A DNA stretch of 64,000 nt. It comes from CAG-791 sp963650385. GTDB lineage: Bacteria > Bacillota > Clostridia > Lachnospirales > Lachnospiraceae. Location: contig CAVJLL010000007.1 of the NCBI GenBank assembly GCA_963650385.1, positions 1 through 64,000 of the forward strand. The letters are read 5' to 3'. Under the pieces are notes generated by a model. The model made no database searches. It saw only the letters and a program-made list of their open reading frames with translations, and was not told where the DNA came from. The position numbers were made by a program, and so were the translations under genes. Positions 1-8,370 of this stretch are shown piece after piece (the first letter of the stretch is position 1; every line of letters begins with the position of its first letter).

Positions 1-39
1 AATGCAAGCATTACTCGCGCATTTTATGCAAATTTGCTT

Positions 40-55
40 GGCTCTGAATAGTTAC
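40..55 (+). repeat. dispersed repeat family 1, core copy
   Basis: Exact copy of ggctctgaatagttac; the 20 bases 36-55 are identical to 63156-63175. It lies 23 bp from the trmR stop. The rest of 1-77 shows no gene. Confidence 0.7.
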
Positions 56-77
56 AAATGTGCAAGTAATATATCCC

Positions 78-755
78 TCATCTGCGCACGCACAGTGCAG
101 CACCGTCGCCCTCCTGCAGCAGAAGCGTCTGCAGCTCAGGGTTCTGCGAAAGCGCCAGCAAATACTCCCGCATCCTTTTGTGTATGGTGCGGTCTCTTCG
201 CTTCACCGCAAAGCGCGACTCCAGAATCTCGCCGTCCTTCAGGACATTGTCCGACACCAGAAGTCCGCCCTTTGGCAGGAGCCGGAGAATGTCCGGAAGG
301 AAATGAATGTACTGTCCCTTCGCCGCATCCATGAAAATAAAATCGTACGAACCGTCCAGCTTGGGCAGAATATCCGCCGCATCTCCCTCCAGCAGTGCAA
401 TGCTCCGGCCTGCCGGGCTGCCTTCTCCCGAGGCTTCCAGCCCGGCAAAATTCTCTCTGGCCTTCCGTGCCCGCTCCGGATCCCTCTCAATCGTTGTAAT
501 CCTTGCCTCTTTCGGCGCATACGTCCGCAAAAGGCAGGCAGAAAAGCCGATGGCAGCGCCCACCTCCAGTATGTTCATCGGGCGCTTTAATTCCAGAAGA
601 AAGCGAAGGAGGCTCTGGGTCTGGGTTCGAATAATCGGAACCCCAGCATCCAGTGCCTCCTTCTCTATTTGGTTCAGAAACTCTGTATTCCCGGTAAACA
701 TCGATTCTGCAAAGGTCAGGATACGCTCTTCCATTTCTGCATCAATTGGTTTCAT
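78..755 (-). CDS. trmR: SAM-dependent O-methyltransferase, TrmR (YrrM)-like
   Basis: A 225-residue class I methyltransferase of the family that includes Bacillus TrmR, which methylates 5-hydroxyuridine at the tRNA wobble position to 5-methoxyuridine. The SAM-binding motif LEVGAAIG is at residues 63-70, the acidic ribose-binding residue is Glu90 in TTIERDP, and the metal-binding region DFIFMDAAKGQY spans 138-149 followed by DN at 169-170. The start codon overlaps the end of the mltG-like gene by 14 bp, so the two are probably translated together. In Bacillus the same order (yrzL, yrrK, yrrL, yrrM) is followed by U32 peptidase-type hydroxylases; those would lie left of this window. The tRNA role is inferred from family and position; a small-molecule catechol-type O-methyltransferase is the alternative. 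Confidence 0.82.
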   Translation of the reverse strand: MKPIDAEMEERILTFAESMFTGNTEFLNQIEKEALDAGVPIIRTQTQSLLRFLLELKRPMNILEVGAAIGFSACLLRTYAPKEARITTIERDPERARKARENFAGLEASGEGSPAGRSIALLEGDAADILPKLDGSYDFIFMDAAKGQYIHFLPDILRLLPKGGLLVSDNVLKDGEILESRFAVKRRDRTIHKRMREYLLALSQNPELQTLLLQEGDGAALCVRR

Positions 756-1185
756 CTTCGCTGTCTTCCGCCATTTCCTTGATCATTTCACTCGGCGTCA
801 TGCCGGTGGAAAGCTGGTAGGTTCCAGGCTTTATTTTGCCGTGATAGGATGAAAAGCGTTCCTGATACTGAAAGACCTCCGCATCCTCGATCAGACCTTC
901 CTCTTTCAGAAGCTTTCCGATCTGACTCACCGACATATCCGCAGTGATTGTCACCTCGACCGTCCTGGCATCTGCCGAATCATCGATCGCCTTCTCATAA
1001 AAGATGTTGTAGCCGATTTCGTAGGCGCGATGAGACATGGAGATGCAGAACATAATCACCAGAATTACCAGGATTATCTTCACCGCATCCCCGATCCAGT
1101 CCAGCGTTCCCGGCTGGCCGCGCCTTGCGGGAGCCTTCGAATAACCGCTCCCGGAGCGCCTGTAGCTCTTCTCCTGTCTCATCAT
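742..1185 (-). CDS. short MltG/YceG-like membrane protein lacking the catalytic domain
   Basis: A 147-residue protein with a basic, Arg-rich cytoplasmic N-terminus, one membrane segment at about residues 33-50, and an extracytoplasmic part containing the small LysM-like subdomain seen at the start of MltG (VEVTITADMSVSQIGKLLKE, then KIKPGTYQLSTGMTPSEMI). Full-length MltG endolytic transglycosylases are about 330-380 residues; the catalytic Glu region is absent here and no frameshifted remainder is visible downstream, where trmR begins directly. It therefore looks like a naturally short version, not a fresh truncation. It may bind glycan without cutting it. A second Met one codon in is also possible as start; GGAG lies 3 nt before the first and 6 nt before the second. 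Confidence 0.7.
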   Translation of the reverse strand: MMRQEKSYRRSGSGYSKAPARRGQPGTLDWIGDAVKIILVILVIMFCISMSHRAYEIGYNIFYEKAIDDSADARTVEVTITADMSVSQIGKLLKEEGLIEDAEVFQYQERFSSYHGKIKPGTYQLSTGMTPSEMIKEMAEDSEDETN

Positions 1186-1226
1186 TGTCTCCGTTTCGAT
1201 ACACCGGCTGCATCGATTTTTTTATA

Positions 1227-2924
1227 CTAGATTTCCATAAGGATCGGAAGAATCATCGGACGGCGCTTCGTCTTCTTCCAGAAAAAATCGCCCAGTGCGG
1301 ACCGCACGCTTGTCTTGAGCTTGGCCGGATCGTTCTGTCCGCGGTCAAGGCACTCTGCCAGTGCCTCCTGAACAACAATGTCCGCCTCCTTCATCAGTGT
1401 GTCCGCTTCCTTCATGTAGACAAAGCCGCGGCTCTCAATGTCCGGTCCCGCCGCAAGATAATCCGATCCCCGCTCGATGGCAAAGGTTACAATGACAATG
1501 CCGTCCTCTGCAAGGTGCTGACGGTCGCGAAGAACCGTATTGCCCACATCGCCGACACCGAGTCCGTCCACTAAAATGGCGCCGATCGGGACGCTCCCTG
1601 TCACCTCTGCCGCACCTGCATTCATCTCCAGCACGCTGCCGGAATGCAGGATGAAAATATTGTCCTTCGGAATGCCGAGCGCCGCTGCCACCTTTGACTG
1701 TGCAATCAGGTGACGGTACTCGCCGTGAACCGGAATCGCATATTGAGGCTGCACCAGAGAGTAGATGAGCTTCAGCTCCTCCTGGCATGGATGCCCGGAA
1801 ACATGTACATCCTGAAAAATAACGTCCGCGCCCTTCATGAGCAGCTTGTTGATGACATTGGTCACTGACTTCTCATTGCCCGGAATCGGATGGGAGGAGA
1901 AAATAATTGTATCGCCCGGTCCGATTTTCACCTTCCGGTGCTGGTCCTCTGCCATCCTGGTCAGCGCAGCCATGCTCTCGCCCTGGGAGCCGGTGGTGAT
2001 GATCGTTGTTTTCTCCGGAGGATAGTTCTTCAGCTCCTCCTCTTCGATCAGGGTATTCTTCGGAACATTAAGGCATCCCAGCTCGCTGGCCGCCCCGATG
2101 ATGTTCACCATGCTGCGTCCCTCTACTGCGACCTTCCGGCCGTATTTGTAAGAGGAATTGATGATCTGCTGCACGCGGTCTACGTTCGAGGCAAAGGTCG
2201 CAATGATGATGCGTGTCCCTCTGTGCTCTGCAAAAATCCGGTCGATGGTCACGCCGACGGTCTTCTCCGACTGCGTATAGCCGGGGCGCTCTGCGTTGGT
2301 GGAATCACACATCAGCGCCAGTACGCCGTTCTTGCCCAGCTCCGCGAAGCGCTGCAGGTCAATCGCGTCTCCGTAGACCGGTGTGTAATCCACCTTAAAG
2401 TCTCCGGTGTGCACCACAACGCCTGCCGGAGAATAGATCGCCAGTGCGGCTGCATCGACGATGCTGTGGTTGGTCTTGATGAATTCGACACGAAACCTTC
2501 CCAGATTGATGGTCTGTCCGAAGGAAACCACCACTCGCTGCGTGGTGTCCATCATCTTGTGCTCGATGAGCTTGTTCTCAATCAGCGCGATCGTCAGTCT
2601 GGTTCCGTAGACGGGCACGTTCACCCGGCGCAGTACGTAGGGAAGTGCGCCGATGTGGTCCTCGTGTCCGTGTGTAATAACAAAGCCCTTTACCTTGTCA
2701 ATGTTCTCCTCGAGATACGTGACATCGGGAATTACACTGTCAATTCCCAGCATGTCATTCTCCGGAAAGGCCAGACCGCAGTCCACAACAATAATACTGT
2801 CTTCGTACTCGAAGGCAGTAATGTTCATTCCGATCTGCTCCAGACCGCCCAGGGGAATAATCTTGAGTCTCGGTCCTGTCAGCTTTGCTTTCTTCTTCCT
2901 ATTCTGTTTTTTCTTTTCCGCCAA
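1227..2924 (-). CDS. rnj: ribonuclease J
   Basis: A 565-residue metallo-beta-lactamase/beta-CASP ribonuclease. RNase J combines 5'-to-3' exonuclease and endonuclease activity in mRNA decay and RNA maturation in Gram-positive bacteria. The zinc motif HGHEDH is at residues 85-90, the further metal residues occur in HTGDFK and the beta-CASP motifs follow (CDSTN, then SQGE and FSSHPIPGNE). The length matches RNase J1/J2 (about 555). The N-terminus is Lys-rich. The only start that keeps the conserved N-terminus is a TTG at 2924, located inside the 3' end of ruvX (26 bp overlap), so translation is probably coupled to ruvX. J1 versus J2 cannot be told from sequence alone. Confidence 0.93.
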   Translation of the reverse strand: MAEKKKQNRKKKAKLTGPRLKIIPLGGLEQIGMNITAFEYEDSIIVVDCGLAFPENDMLGIDSVIPDVTYLEENIDKVKGFVITHGHEDHIGALPYVLRRVNVPVYGTRLTIALIENKLIEHKMMDTTQRVVVSFGQTINLGRFRVEFIKTNHSIVDAAALAIYSPAGVVVHTGDFKVDYTPVYGDAIDLQRFAELGKNGVLALMCDSTNAERPGYTQSEKTVGVTIDRIFAEHRGTRIIIATFASNVDRVQQIINSSYKYGRKVAVEGRSMVNIIGAASELGCLNVPKNTLIEEEELKNYPPEKTTIITTGSQGESMAALTRMAEDQHRKVKIGPGDTIIFSSHPIPGNEKSVTNVINKLLMKGADVIFQDVHVSGHPCQEELKLIYSLVQPQYAIPVHGEYRHLIAQSKVAAALGIPKDNIFILHSGSVLEMNAGAAEVTGSVPIGAILVDGLGVGDVGNTVLRDRQHLAEDGIVIVTFAIERGSDYLAAGPDIESRGFVYMKEADTLMKEADIVVQEALAECLDRGQNDPAKLKTSVRSALGDFFWKKTKRRPMILPILMEI

Positions 2925-3357
2925 TTTGTACCAGTTCTTTCCTATGGTTCTCCATATACTCCTGAAGAATTACACTGGCCGCGACCTGATCGAGGTACTG
3001 CTTGCGGTGCTGTGGCGGGATCTGCATTTTAGCAAGAATTTCATCCGCTTCCACCGTAGTCAGCCTCTCATCCGACATGACAACAGGCAGCGAGGTACGG
3101 CGCTCCAGGCGGTCTTTGAACGCAAGTGCCGCCTCGGCACGCTCTCCCACGCTGTCATTCATATTCAGCGGCAGTCCAAGGACAATCAGACGGACATCGT
3201 ACTCGACAATCAGTTCCTCAATCCGTGCCAGCGTTCTGCGGATCTTTCCTTCCCGATCACGCCAGATTGTTTCCTTCGGCTGCGCCGTCATCAGCAATTC
3301 GTCAGACAGTGCAACTCCTACTGTTTTAGAGCCATAATCAAGCCCCATCACTCTCAT
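2899..3357 (-). CDS. ruvX: putative pre-16S rRNA nuclease / Holliday junction resolvase YqgF
   Basis: A 152-residue RNase H-fold protein of the YqgF/RuvX family, thought to process the 5' end of 16S rRNA. The first acidic active-site residue is Asp7 in LDYGSKTVGVALSD, followed by RLIVLGLPLNMNDS and DERLTTVEAD, which carry the other family motifs. Length is typical (about 140-150). It follows ireB by 10 bp and overlaps the rnj start. This ireB-ruvX order is conserved across Firmicutes. No strong ribosome binding site is seen before its ATG (AGGG only), which fits translation following ireB. Confidence 0.92.
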   Translation of the reverse strand: MRVMGLDYGSKTVGVALSDELLMTAQPKETIWRDREGKIRRTLARIEELIVEYDVRLIVLGLPLNMNDSVGERAEAALAFKDRLERRTSLPVVMSDERLTTVEADEILAKMQIPPQHRKQYLDQVAASVILQEYMENHRKELVQIGGKEKTE

Positions 3358-3367
3358 ACAGGCCGCC

Positions 3368-3667
3368 CTACACTTCCTGATTCCAGCGATTGTTCTCGAT
3401 GTATGCCTCCAGAATCTCCTCTACCAGCTCATCACGCTCCACCTTCATAATCAGGCTTCTCGCGCCCATATAGTTGGTAATATATGTGGGATCTCCGGAC
3501 ATAATGTATCCGACGATCTGATTAACAGGATCATATCCCTTCTTGGTCAGTGCCTCATAGACAATAGACAGGACCTTGCGGGTTCCACTCTCCTGATCTG
3601 GCTTAACCTTAAAATACTGCGTGTTGCTCAAATCCTCTTCGCTGTATCTCTTCACTGAAACTGCCAT
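3368..3667 (-). CDS. ireB: IreB family regulatory phosphoprotein (UPF0297)
   Basis: A 99-residue protein of the IreB/YrzL family, small cytosolic regulators that are substrates of the PASTA-domain Ser/Thr kinase in enterococci and affect cell-envelope stress resistance. Diagnostic segments are YSEEDLSNTQYFKV, GYDPVNQIVGYIMSGDPTYI and the C-terminal ILEAYIENNRWNQEV. I choose the start at 3667 because AGAAAGGAT precedes it and the family begins at this point; an upstream Met would add 20 unrelated residues. First gene after the promoter at 3745-3773, hence the head of the ireB-ruvX-rnj-mltG-trmR operon. No PASTA kinase is in the window. Confidence 0.92.
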   Translation of the reverse strand: MAVSVKRYSEEDLSNTQYFKVKPDQESGTRKVLSIVYEALTKKGYDPVNQIVGYIMSGDPTYITNYMGARSLIMKVERDELVEEILEAYIENNRWNQEV

Positions 3668-3744
3668 TTCTATCCTTTCTGAGTTGTTACTTTTATTTGC
3701 TGCTGCATGCCTGCAGGTTTTTGCCAAAGAAAAATCTTCCCTCC

Positions 3745-3773
3745 ATAATACCTTATTCTGAAGGCCGCATCAA
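3745..3773 (-). promoter_or_regulatory. sigma-A type promoter of the ireB operon
   Basis: On the minus strand TTGATG (3768-3773) and TATTAT (3745-3750) are separated by exactly 17 bp. The -35 overlaps the stop codon of the upstream binding-protein gene. The likely transcript start is near 3738, about 70 nt before ireB. Confidence 0.6.
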
Positions 3774-5185
3774 CCACCTGCCGTCAGTTCCGGGCAGGCC
3801 TCCGACACTGCCTGCTCAAACATTTCCAGCGCCTCCTCATAGGTTTTGCTGCCGTCAAACCAGCTCTCCATCGCCCCGCAGAATTTCTCATCGCAGATGC
3901 TGTCATAGGCTGACAGGAACCCCGCATTCGCTTTTGCAGCCGATGACGCCCATACCCCATAGGGATTCTGTCCGCCCAGTGCCGCATTCTCAAGTGCCGT
4001 CTCTTCGGAGAGAGCAGTCAGGACCTTCTTGCTGTTGACGCATTCCGATTCGTTTTCCGCAATTCTCTTCAGTACCGCTTCATCTGCCGTCATGGTCAGA
4101 ATGATGTCCTTCACCAGTGACGGATTGTCCGTTCCCTGTGCCGCACAAATCCATGTGCCTCCCCAGAAAAAGCTCTGCGGTCCCTCGACGATTCCAAAGC
4201 CGTCCGGATTGGAGGCCAGACCCTGTTCATCGTCCAGAATGGCATTGATCAGCCAGGACGGTCCGAAATAAGCAAACACCGGCGTCTTTCCGAAGATGCC
4301 CTCGTTCCAGGCTTCTCCCCAGAGCTCCTCCGAGGTAGTTTCCCCCTTTTCCATCAGCTCCTGCGAATCCTTTGCCCACTGCAGGATATGGTCGTCAGCC
4401 GTTATTTTTCCTTCTTCCGTCCAACAGCTGCTGACATTCCCGGCATACACGCGGTAGGTGTCCTTCACTGTCGCTGTCATGCAGTATCCGGCAGCCTTCA
4501 CCGCATCCGCCGTCTTTTTAAAGGCATCCCAGTCCTTTACTGCCTCCTGCACCTCATCCGGATCATCTAAGCCAAGGGCCTTCTTGGCCACTCTCCGGTT
4601 ATAGAGCATTGCGCCGGAATACGCCTGCCAGGATGCGCCGCGCAGATTCCCGTTTTCATCCGTGACCGCTTCCTTCGTATACGCATACTGATCGGCGAGC
4701 GCATCGTCCGCAATGTCAAGATCCGACAGACGCATCGCATAGCCCGTTTCCGCGTCCGTATACCTGGCAGCATCCTCTGCTTCGACCAGGAAAAGATCCA
4801 CCTTATTCTCCGCGGATGCATTTGAATTATCCGGCAGGATACTGTCCAGATGATCCTGGTATTCGTTGTCATCCAGCGGAGTGACCGTAAATTTCACCGT
4901 TGTACTGCCGATTTTCCCGGTGTTCTCATCCACCTTCTCGTAGCCGGGATAATAATTCTCCAGGAGCTGCATGAATTCCTCATCCCAGCACTGGATGTGA
5001 AGGATGTCTCCTTCTTCCTCTTTCTCTTCCGCCGAAGGCTCCTCCTGTGTCTTTGGCACCCGTGCCGCGGTCTTCTGCGTCTGCGCTGCGTCCGGCGCGT
5101 CGATCGCATCCGACGCCGAGCCGCACCCTGCTGCCCCCGCTGCAACAGCTGCAGCGAGCAGTATACTCATCCGTTTTCCGGTCAT
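3770..5185 (-). CDS. orphan extracellular solute-binding lipoprotein (family 1 type)
   Basis: A 471-residue secreted lipoprotein. The signal peptide is MTGKRM followed by an Ala-rich stretch and a lipobox ending at Cys21 (AAGC). An acidic/Gln linker (about residues 25-60) leads to a solute-binding domain resembling sugar ABC transporter receptors, with segments such as GAMLYNRRVAKKALG, PVFAYFGPSWLI and FFWGGTWICAA. No permease or ATPase is adjacent. Its ATG overlaps the mtaB stop as ATGA (5182-5185), so it is translated after a tRNA-modification gene. The first ATG consistent with a lipoprotein signal is at 5185; longer readings run into mtaB. Ligand unknown; it may share a permease elsewhere or act as a sensor. 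Confidence 0.8.
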   Translation of the reverse strand: MTGKRMSILLAAAVAAGAAGCGSASDAIDAPDAAQTQKTAARVPKTQEEPSAEEKEEEGDILHIQCWDEEFMQLLENYYPGYEKVDENTGKIGSTTVKFTVTPLDDNEYQDHLDSILPDNSNASAENKVDLFLVEAEDAARYTDAETGYAMRLSDLDIADDALADQYAYTKEAVTDENGNLRGASWQAYSGAMLYNRRVAKKALGLDDPDEVQEAVKDWDAFKKTADAVKAAGYCMTATVKDTYRVYAGNVSSCWTEEGKITADDHILQWAKDSQELMEKGETTSEELWGEAWNEGIFGKTPVFAYFGPSWLINAILDDEQGLASNPDGFGIVEGPQSFFWGGTWICAAQGTDNPSLVKDIILTMTADEAVLKRIAENESECVNSKKVLTALSEETALENAALGGQNPYGVWASSAAKANAGFLSAYDSICDEKFCGAMESWFDGSKTYEEALEMFEQAVSEACPELTAGG

Positions 5186-6504
5186 TGTTTCCTCTCCATC
5201 AGCAGCAGACTCCCATCCGAAGACAGCCCGGCCACTGTACCTCTCACCAGTTCGCCCTCGGCGTGTCCTTCCGCCGTCACCGCTCCCTGTGTATAGCGCA
5301 TGGTGTGTCCGGTAAAATACTCCGCCCCGTCCAGAACAATCTTCTCCTCCAGAAGAAGCTCCTCCTGCTGTCCGATAAAGCTTTCCCGATAGCCCCTTGC
5401 CTGCCTTGCTGTCAGCTCCAGCAGAACATTGCTGCGTTCGTTCTTCTCTTCGTCCGTGCACGGGTTCGGCATATGCTCTGCCGCTGTCCCCCGGCGCACA
5501 GAATATTTGAACACATGGATTTCATAGAACCCGACCTTTTCCAGAAAACTCCTGCTGACTGCAAACTCCTCCGCAGTTTCTCCCTGAAAGCCGACAATGA
5601 CATCCGTCGTAATCGCCGGCCGGTCATAGACCCGGCGAAGTCTCTCCACGCCCTCATAATATTCTTCTGCCGTGTAGTGACGATTCATTCGCCGCAGCGT
5701 CTCATTGCAGCCGCTCTGCAGTGACAGGTGGAAGTGCGGACACACCTTGGAGAGTCCGGAGATTCCTGCCGCAAATTCCTCCGTAATGATGCGCGGCTCC
5801 AGGGATCCCAGGCGGATTCTCTCGATTCCTGCCAGGAGCTGAAGTCTCCTCAGCAGCTTCAACAGCTCCCGGTCCGGTTCCAGTCCCTTTTCCTTTCCGT
5901 AGGAGGAAATATGGATTCCCGTCAGCACAACCTCCCGGACGCCGTCCGCCGCAAGTCCCTGCACCTCACGAATCACATCCTCCGGGTCCCTCGAGCGAAT
6001 CCGTCCTCTTGCATAGGGAATGATGCAGTAGGTGCAGAACTGGCTGCAGCCATCCTGTATTTTGACATCCGCGCGAGTTCTTCCCGGGGTGTGCAGCTGC
6101 ATTTCCTCGTAGGCCGGCCGATCCGTCAGATTATCCCTGGTCTCCTCCTCCCGCATCGTACCGTTCAGAAAATCCGCCAGAATGCGTGCCACGCTTCCCT
6201 TCCGGTTGTTCCCGATGCAAAGATCCACCAGCGGATCCTCTTCCAGCTTCTGCCGGTCTGTTTCCACATAGCAGCCAACAGCGACCACCGCCGCATCCGG
6301 ATTTCTGTGCTTGGCTCTGTGCAGCATCTGCCGGCTCTTTCGGTCTGCAATGCTCGTGACGCTGCATGTGTTGATGATATAGACATCCGCCGGATCCTCA
6401 AAGGAAACCATTTCATAGCCGGCCCCTTTCAGCTCCTGCACCATCACATCCAGCTCATAGCTGTTCACCTTGCAGCCCAGATTGTGCACTGCTGCTCTTT
6501 TCAT
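5182..6504 (-). CDS. mtaB: tRNA t6A37 methylthiotransferase MtaB
   Basis: A 440-residue radical-SAM methylthiotransferase that converts t6A to ms2t6A at position 37 of tRNAs. The N-terminal UPF0004 domain has Cys11, Cys47 and Cys78 for one iron-sulfur cluster; the radical-SAM cluster is CxxxCxxC at Cys153, Cys157 and Cys160 in DGCSQFCTYC. A C-terminal TRAM-like region follows (about 375-440). Sequence features such as HNLGCKVN and INTCSVTS are those of MtaB and not MiaB or RimO. GAGGTGG lies about 7 nt before the ATG at 6504. The 3' end overlaps the downstream lipoprotein gene by 4 bp. Confidence 0.93.
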   Translation of the reverse strand: MKRAAVHNLGCKVNSYELDVMVQELKGAGYEMVSFEDPADVYIINTCSVTSIADRKSRQMLHRAKHRNPDAAVVAVGCYVETDRQKLEEDPLVDLCIGNNRKGSVARILADFLNGTMREEETRDNLTDRPAYEEMQLHTPGRTRADVKIQDGCSQFCTYCIIPYARGRIRSRDPEDVIREVQGLAADGVREVVLTGIHISSYGKEKGLEPDRELLKLLRRLQLLAGIERIRLGSLEPRIITEEFAAGISGLSKVCPHFHLSLQSGCNETLRRMNRHYTAEEYYEGVERLRRVYDRPAITTDVIVGFQGETAEEFAVSRSFLEKVGFYEIHVFKYSVRRGTAAEHMPNPCTDEEKNERSNVLLELTARQARGYRESFIGQQEELLLEEKIVLDGAEYFTGHTMRYTQGAVTAEGHAEGELVRGTVAGLSSDGSLLLMERKQ

Positions 6505-6525
6505 CTCACGCCACCTCACGCATCA

Positions 6526-6557
6526 TTGACTTTTCATTCCAGGATGTTTACTATAAT
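6526..6557 (+). promoter_or_regulatory. possible promoter for the HPr-like gene
   Basis: TATAAT at 6552-6557 is a perfect -10 box. TTGACT at 6526-6531 is a good -35 but the spacer is 20 bp, longer than ideal, so the pairing is uncertain. It reads toward the gene at 6643. Confidence 0.4.
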
Positions 6558-6642
6558 CGATATATAAAAGCAATATTGTGTAACTCAGCGGTATTCCGGC
6601 CGCAGCCGGAGCAGTCCGCAGAAATGATAAAGGGGGTTCCTG

Positions 6643-6876
6643 TTGAAAACTGTTAAGATTTCTTTGAATTCCATCGATAAGGTGAAGTCCTTTGTCAACG
6701 ACATTACGAAGTTCGATTACGACTTTGACCTCGTATCCGGCAGATATGTCATCGACGCTAAGTCCATCATGGGCATCTTCTCTCTGGATCTTTCCAAGCC
6801 GATTGATCTGAACATTCATGCAGAGGAGAATGTGGATGAGATCATGTCCGTACTGAATCCGTATCTGATTCAGTGA
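6643..6876 (+). CDS. HPr-like protein without the active-site histidine
   Basis: A 77-residue protein with the fold signature of HPr. Residues 39-50 (AKSIMGIFSLDL) match the region around the regulatory serine of HPr (here Ser41), but the GLHARPA segment that carries the PTS-phosphorylated histidine is missing; the corresponding stretch SIDKVKSFVND has no His. It therefore cannot be a PTS phosphocarrier. It could still be a target of HPr kinase, whose gene is in this window at 27142-28086. The start is TTG at 6643 with AGGGGG 7 nt upstream; no ATG gives a complete domain. A stable hairpin at 6936-6963 follows. Function unknown. Confidence 0.75.
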   Translation: MKTVKISLNSIDKVKSFVNDITKFDYDFDLVSGRYVIDAKSIMGIFSLDLSKPIDLNIHAEENVDEIMSVLNPYLIQ

Positions 6877-6935
6877 GACTTCCCTTTGCACCGGATGCAT
6901 ATCCGGAGTTCTGAAAACCAATCGAGTGAATTTGC

Positions 6936-6963
6936 CAAGCGGATGCCGAAAGGCATCCGCTTG
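6936..6963 (+). terminator. strong hairpin after the HPr-like gene
   Basis: A perfect 12-bp stem (caagcggatgcc paired with its complement) closes a GAAA tetraloop. Only a short T-rich tail follows on the plus strand, so it may be a terminator of modest strength or an mRNA 3'-end stabiliser. It sits between the convergent HPr-like and thiI genes. Confidence 0.55.
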
Positions 6964-6994
6964 TTGCATATCCGTTCAGCACCTGCCGGCTTCC

Positions 6995-7024
6995 TGTGAG
7001 TTGTCTGCAGGTAGACAACTCACA
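6995..7024. repeat. 11-bp perfect inverted repeat between convergent genes
   Basis: TGTGAGTTGTC and its exact complement flank an 8-nt spacer. There is no T-tract on either side. It lies 22 bp from the thiI stop codon, and 14 bases just upstream (6974-6987, gttcagcacctgcc) are shared with the repeat-like sequence at 20825-20838. Confidence 0.55.
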
Positions 7025-7045
7025 ACTGATATTGACCAATTCCCA

Positions 7046-8281
7046 TTACATCCCGTCCTGCAGCGGATCCTCGCGCTCCTTCAGGCGACGTACACCGTCC
7101 TGGCTGACCACCAGAATCTCGTCCGTATCCAGTGCGCGCTGGACCATCTCCTCGATCTTCTCATCCAGGTTATGCTCGTGCTGCTCAATGACTCCCAGGA
7201 GCGGCTTGGTCACAGGGTGCTTGGCCACAAAAATAGTGCAGCAATCCTCGTAGGGCTGAATGGAGGTGTCGTAGGTCTCTATTTTCTTGGAAATGGTAAT
7301 GATGTCTTCCTTATCGAAGGCGATCAGCGGACGGAAAACCGGCAGCGTACACACGGCATTGGTAACGCCCAGGCTCCGTGTGGTCTGGGAGGCAACCTGT
7401 CCGATGCTTTCCCCGGTGATCAGTGCCTCGCATTCCGTTCTCTTTGCGATCAGCTCCGCAATCCGCATCATGTAGCGGCGCATAATAATCGTCAGCTCAT
7501 CGTGCGGGCATTTCTCATAAATATACAGCTGAATCTCCGTGAAATTAATATTGTGCAGGTAGATCGGTCCGGTATACCGCGCCACAATGGATGCCAGATC
7601 AACCACCTTCTGCAGTGCCCGCTCACTGGTATAAGGCGGTGCATTGAAATAGGTCGCATCCAGCTTCAGTCCGCGCTTGGCACACATCCATCCTGCCACC
7701 GGCGAATCGATGCCGCCGGACAGAAGGAGCATTGCCTTGCCGCTGCATCCAACCGGAAGGCCGCCCGGTCCCGGCAGAATGTGCGAGTACAGATAGATTC
7801 TCTCCCGGATCTCCACATTCAGAAGCACCTCGGGCGCATGAACATCGACATGGGACTCCGGGAAACGCGTGAGAATCTCTTCACCGATTTCCGCATTCAG
7901 CTCCATGGATTCCATCGGATAGCTCTTGGCAAGGCGTCTTGTGTGGACCTTGAAGGACACATTCCGGTTCTCATACTCCATCCCGAAGAAGTCTCCGGCT
8001 GCCTTTCGAAGCTCCTCCACCGGAACAACCGGCATGATCACGGTCGGGCAGATTCCGACAATGCCGAACACGCGGCTGAGATTCTGTACCACCTCATCGT
8101 AATCATACTCACTCAGGCAGTTCACAAAAATCCGTCCGCTCGTCCGATCGATGGTAAAATGACCTTCACAGCGCTTCAACGCGATCCGCATCTGATTGAT
8201 CAGCTGTTCCTCAAAAATGCCGCGGTTCTTCCCCTTAATTCCGATCTCCGCATATTTGATCAAAAACGCATGATATTTCAT
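7046..8281 (-). CDS. thiI: tRNA 4-thiouridine synthetase ThiI
   Basis: A 411-residue THUMP-plus-PP-loop enzyme that adenylates U8 of tRNA and inserts sulfur to give s4U; it can also feed thiazole synthesis. The THUMP domain is at about residues 60-165, and the ATP pyrophosphatase loop LLLSGGIDSPVAGWM is at 185-199. EDCCTIFVAKHP near the C-terminus carries the conserved cysteine. The C-terminal rhodanese domain of E. coli ThiI is absent, as is usual in Firmicutes, where a dedicated desulfurase supplies sulfur directly; that partner is the gene immediately upstream. GGGAG precedes the ATG at 8281. Confidence 0.94.
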   Translation of the reverse strand: MKYHAFLIKYAEIGIKGKNRGIFEEQLINQMRIALKRCEGHFTIDRTSGRIFVNCLSEYDYDEVVQNLSRVFGIVGICPTVIMPVVPVEELRKAAGDFFGMEYENRNVSFKVHTRRLAKSYPMESMELNAEIGEEILTRFPESHVDVHAPEVLLNVEIRERIYLYSHILPGPGGLPVGCSGKAMLLLSGGIDSPVAGWMCAKRGLKLDATYFNAPPYTSERALQKVVDLASIVARYTGPIYLHNINFTEIQLYIYEKCPHDELTIIMRRYMMRIAELIAKRTECEALITGESIGQVASQTTRSLGVTNAVCTLPVFRPLIAFDKEDIITISKKIETYDTSIQPYEDCCTIFVAKHPVTKPLLGVIEQHEHNLDEKIEEMVQRALDTDEILVVSQDGVRRLKEREDPLQDGM

Positions 8282-8370
8282 ATAAACTCTCCCTGCAAAG
8301 CAGCTCCGGGCACATCCGCGGGATCACTGCTCTGTCGTTTTCCTCTTATTCCCGCGTCCCTTCCGCCGGC

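Noticed and set aside
742..1185. mltG as a recent pseudogene
   Set aside because: No remnant of the catalytic domain is found downstream, the frame is intact and trmR overlaps its end, so a stable short form is more likely.
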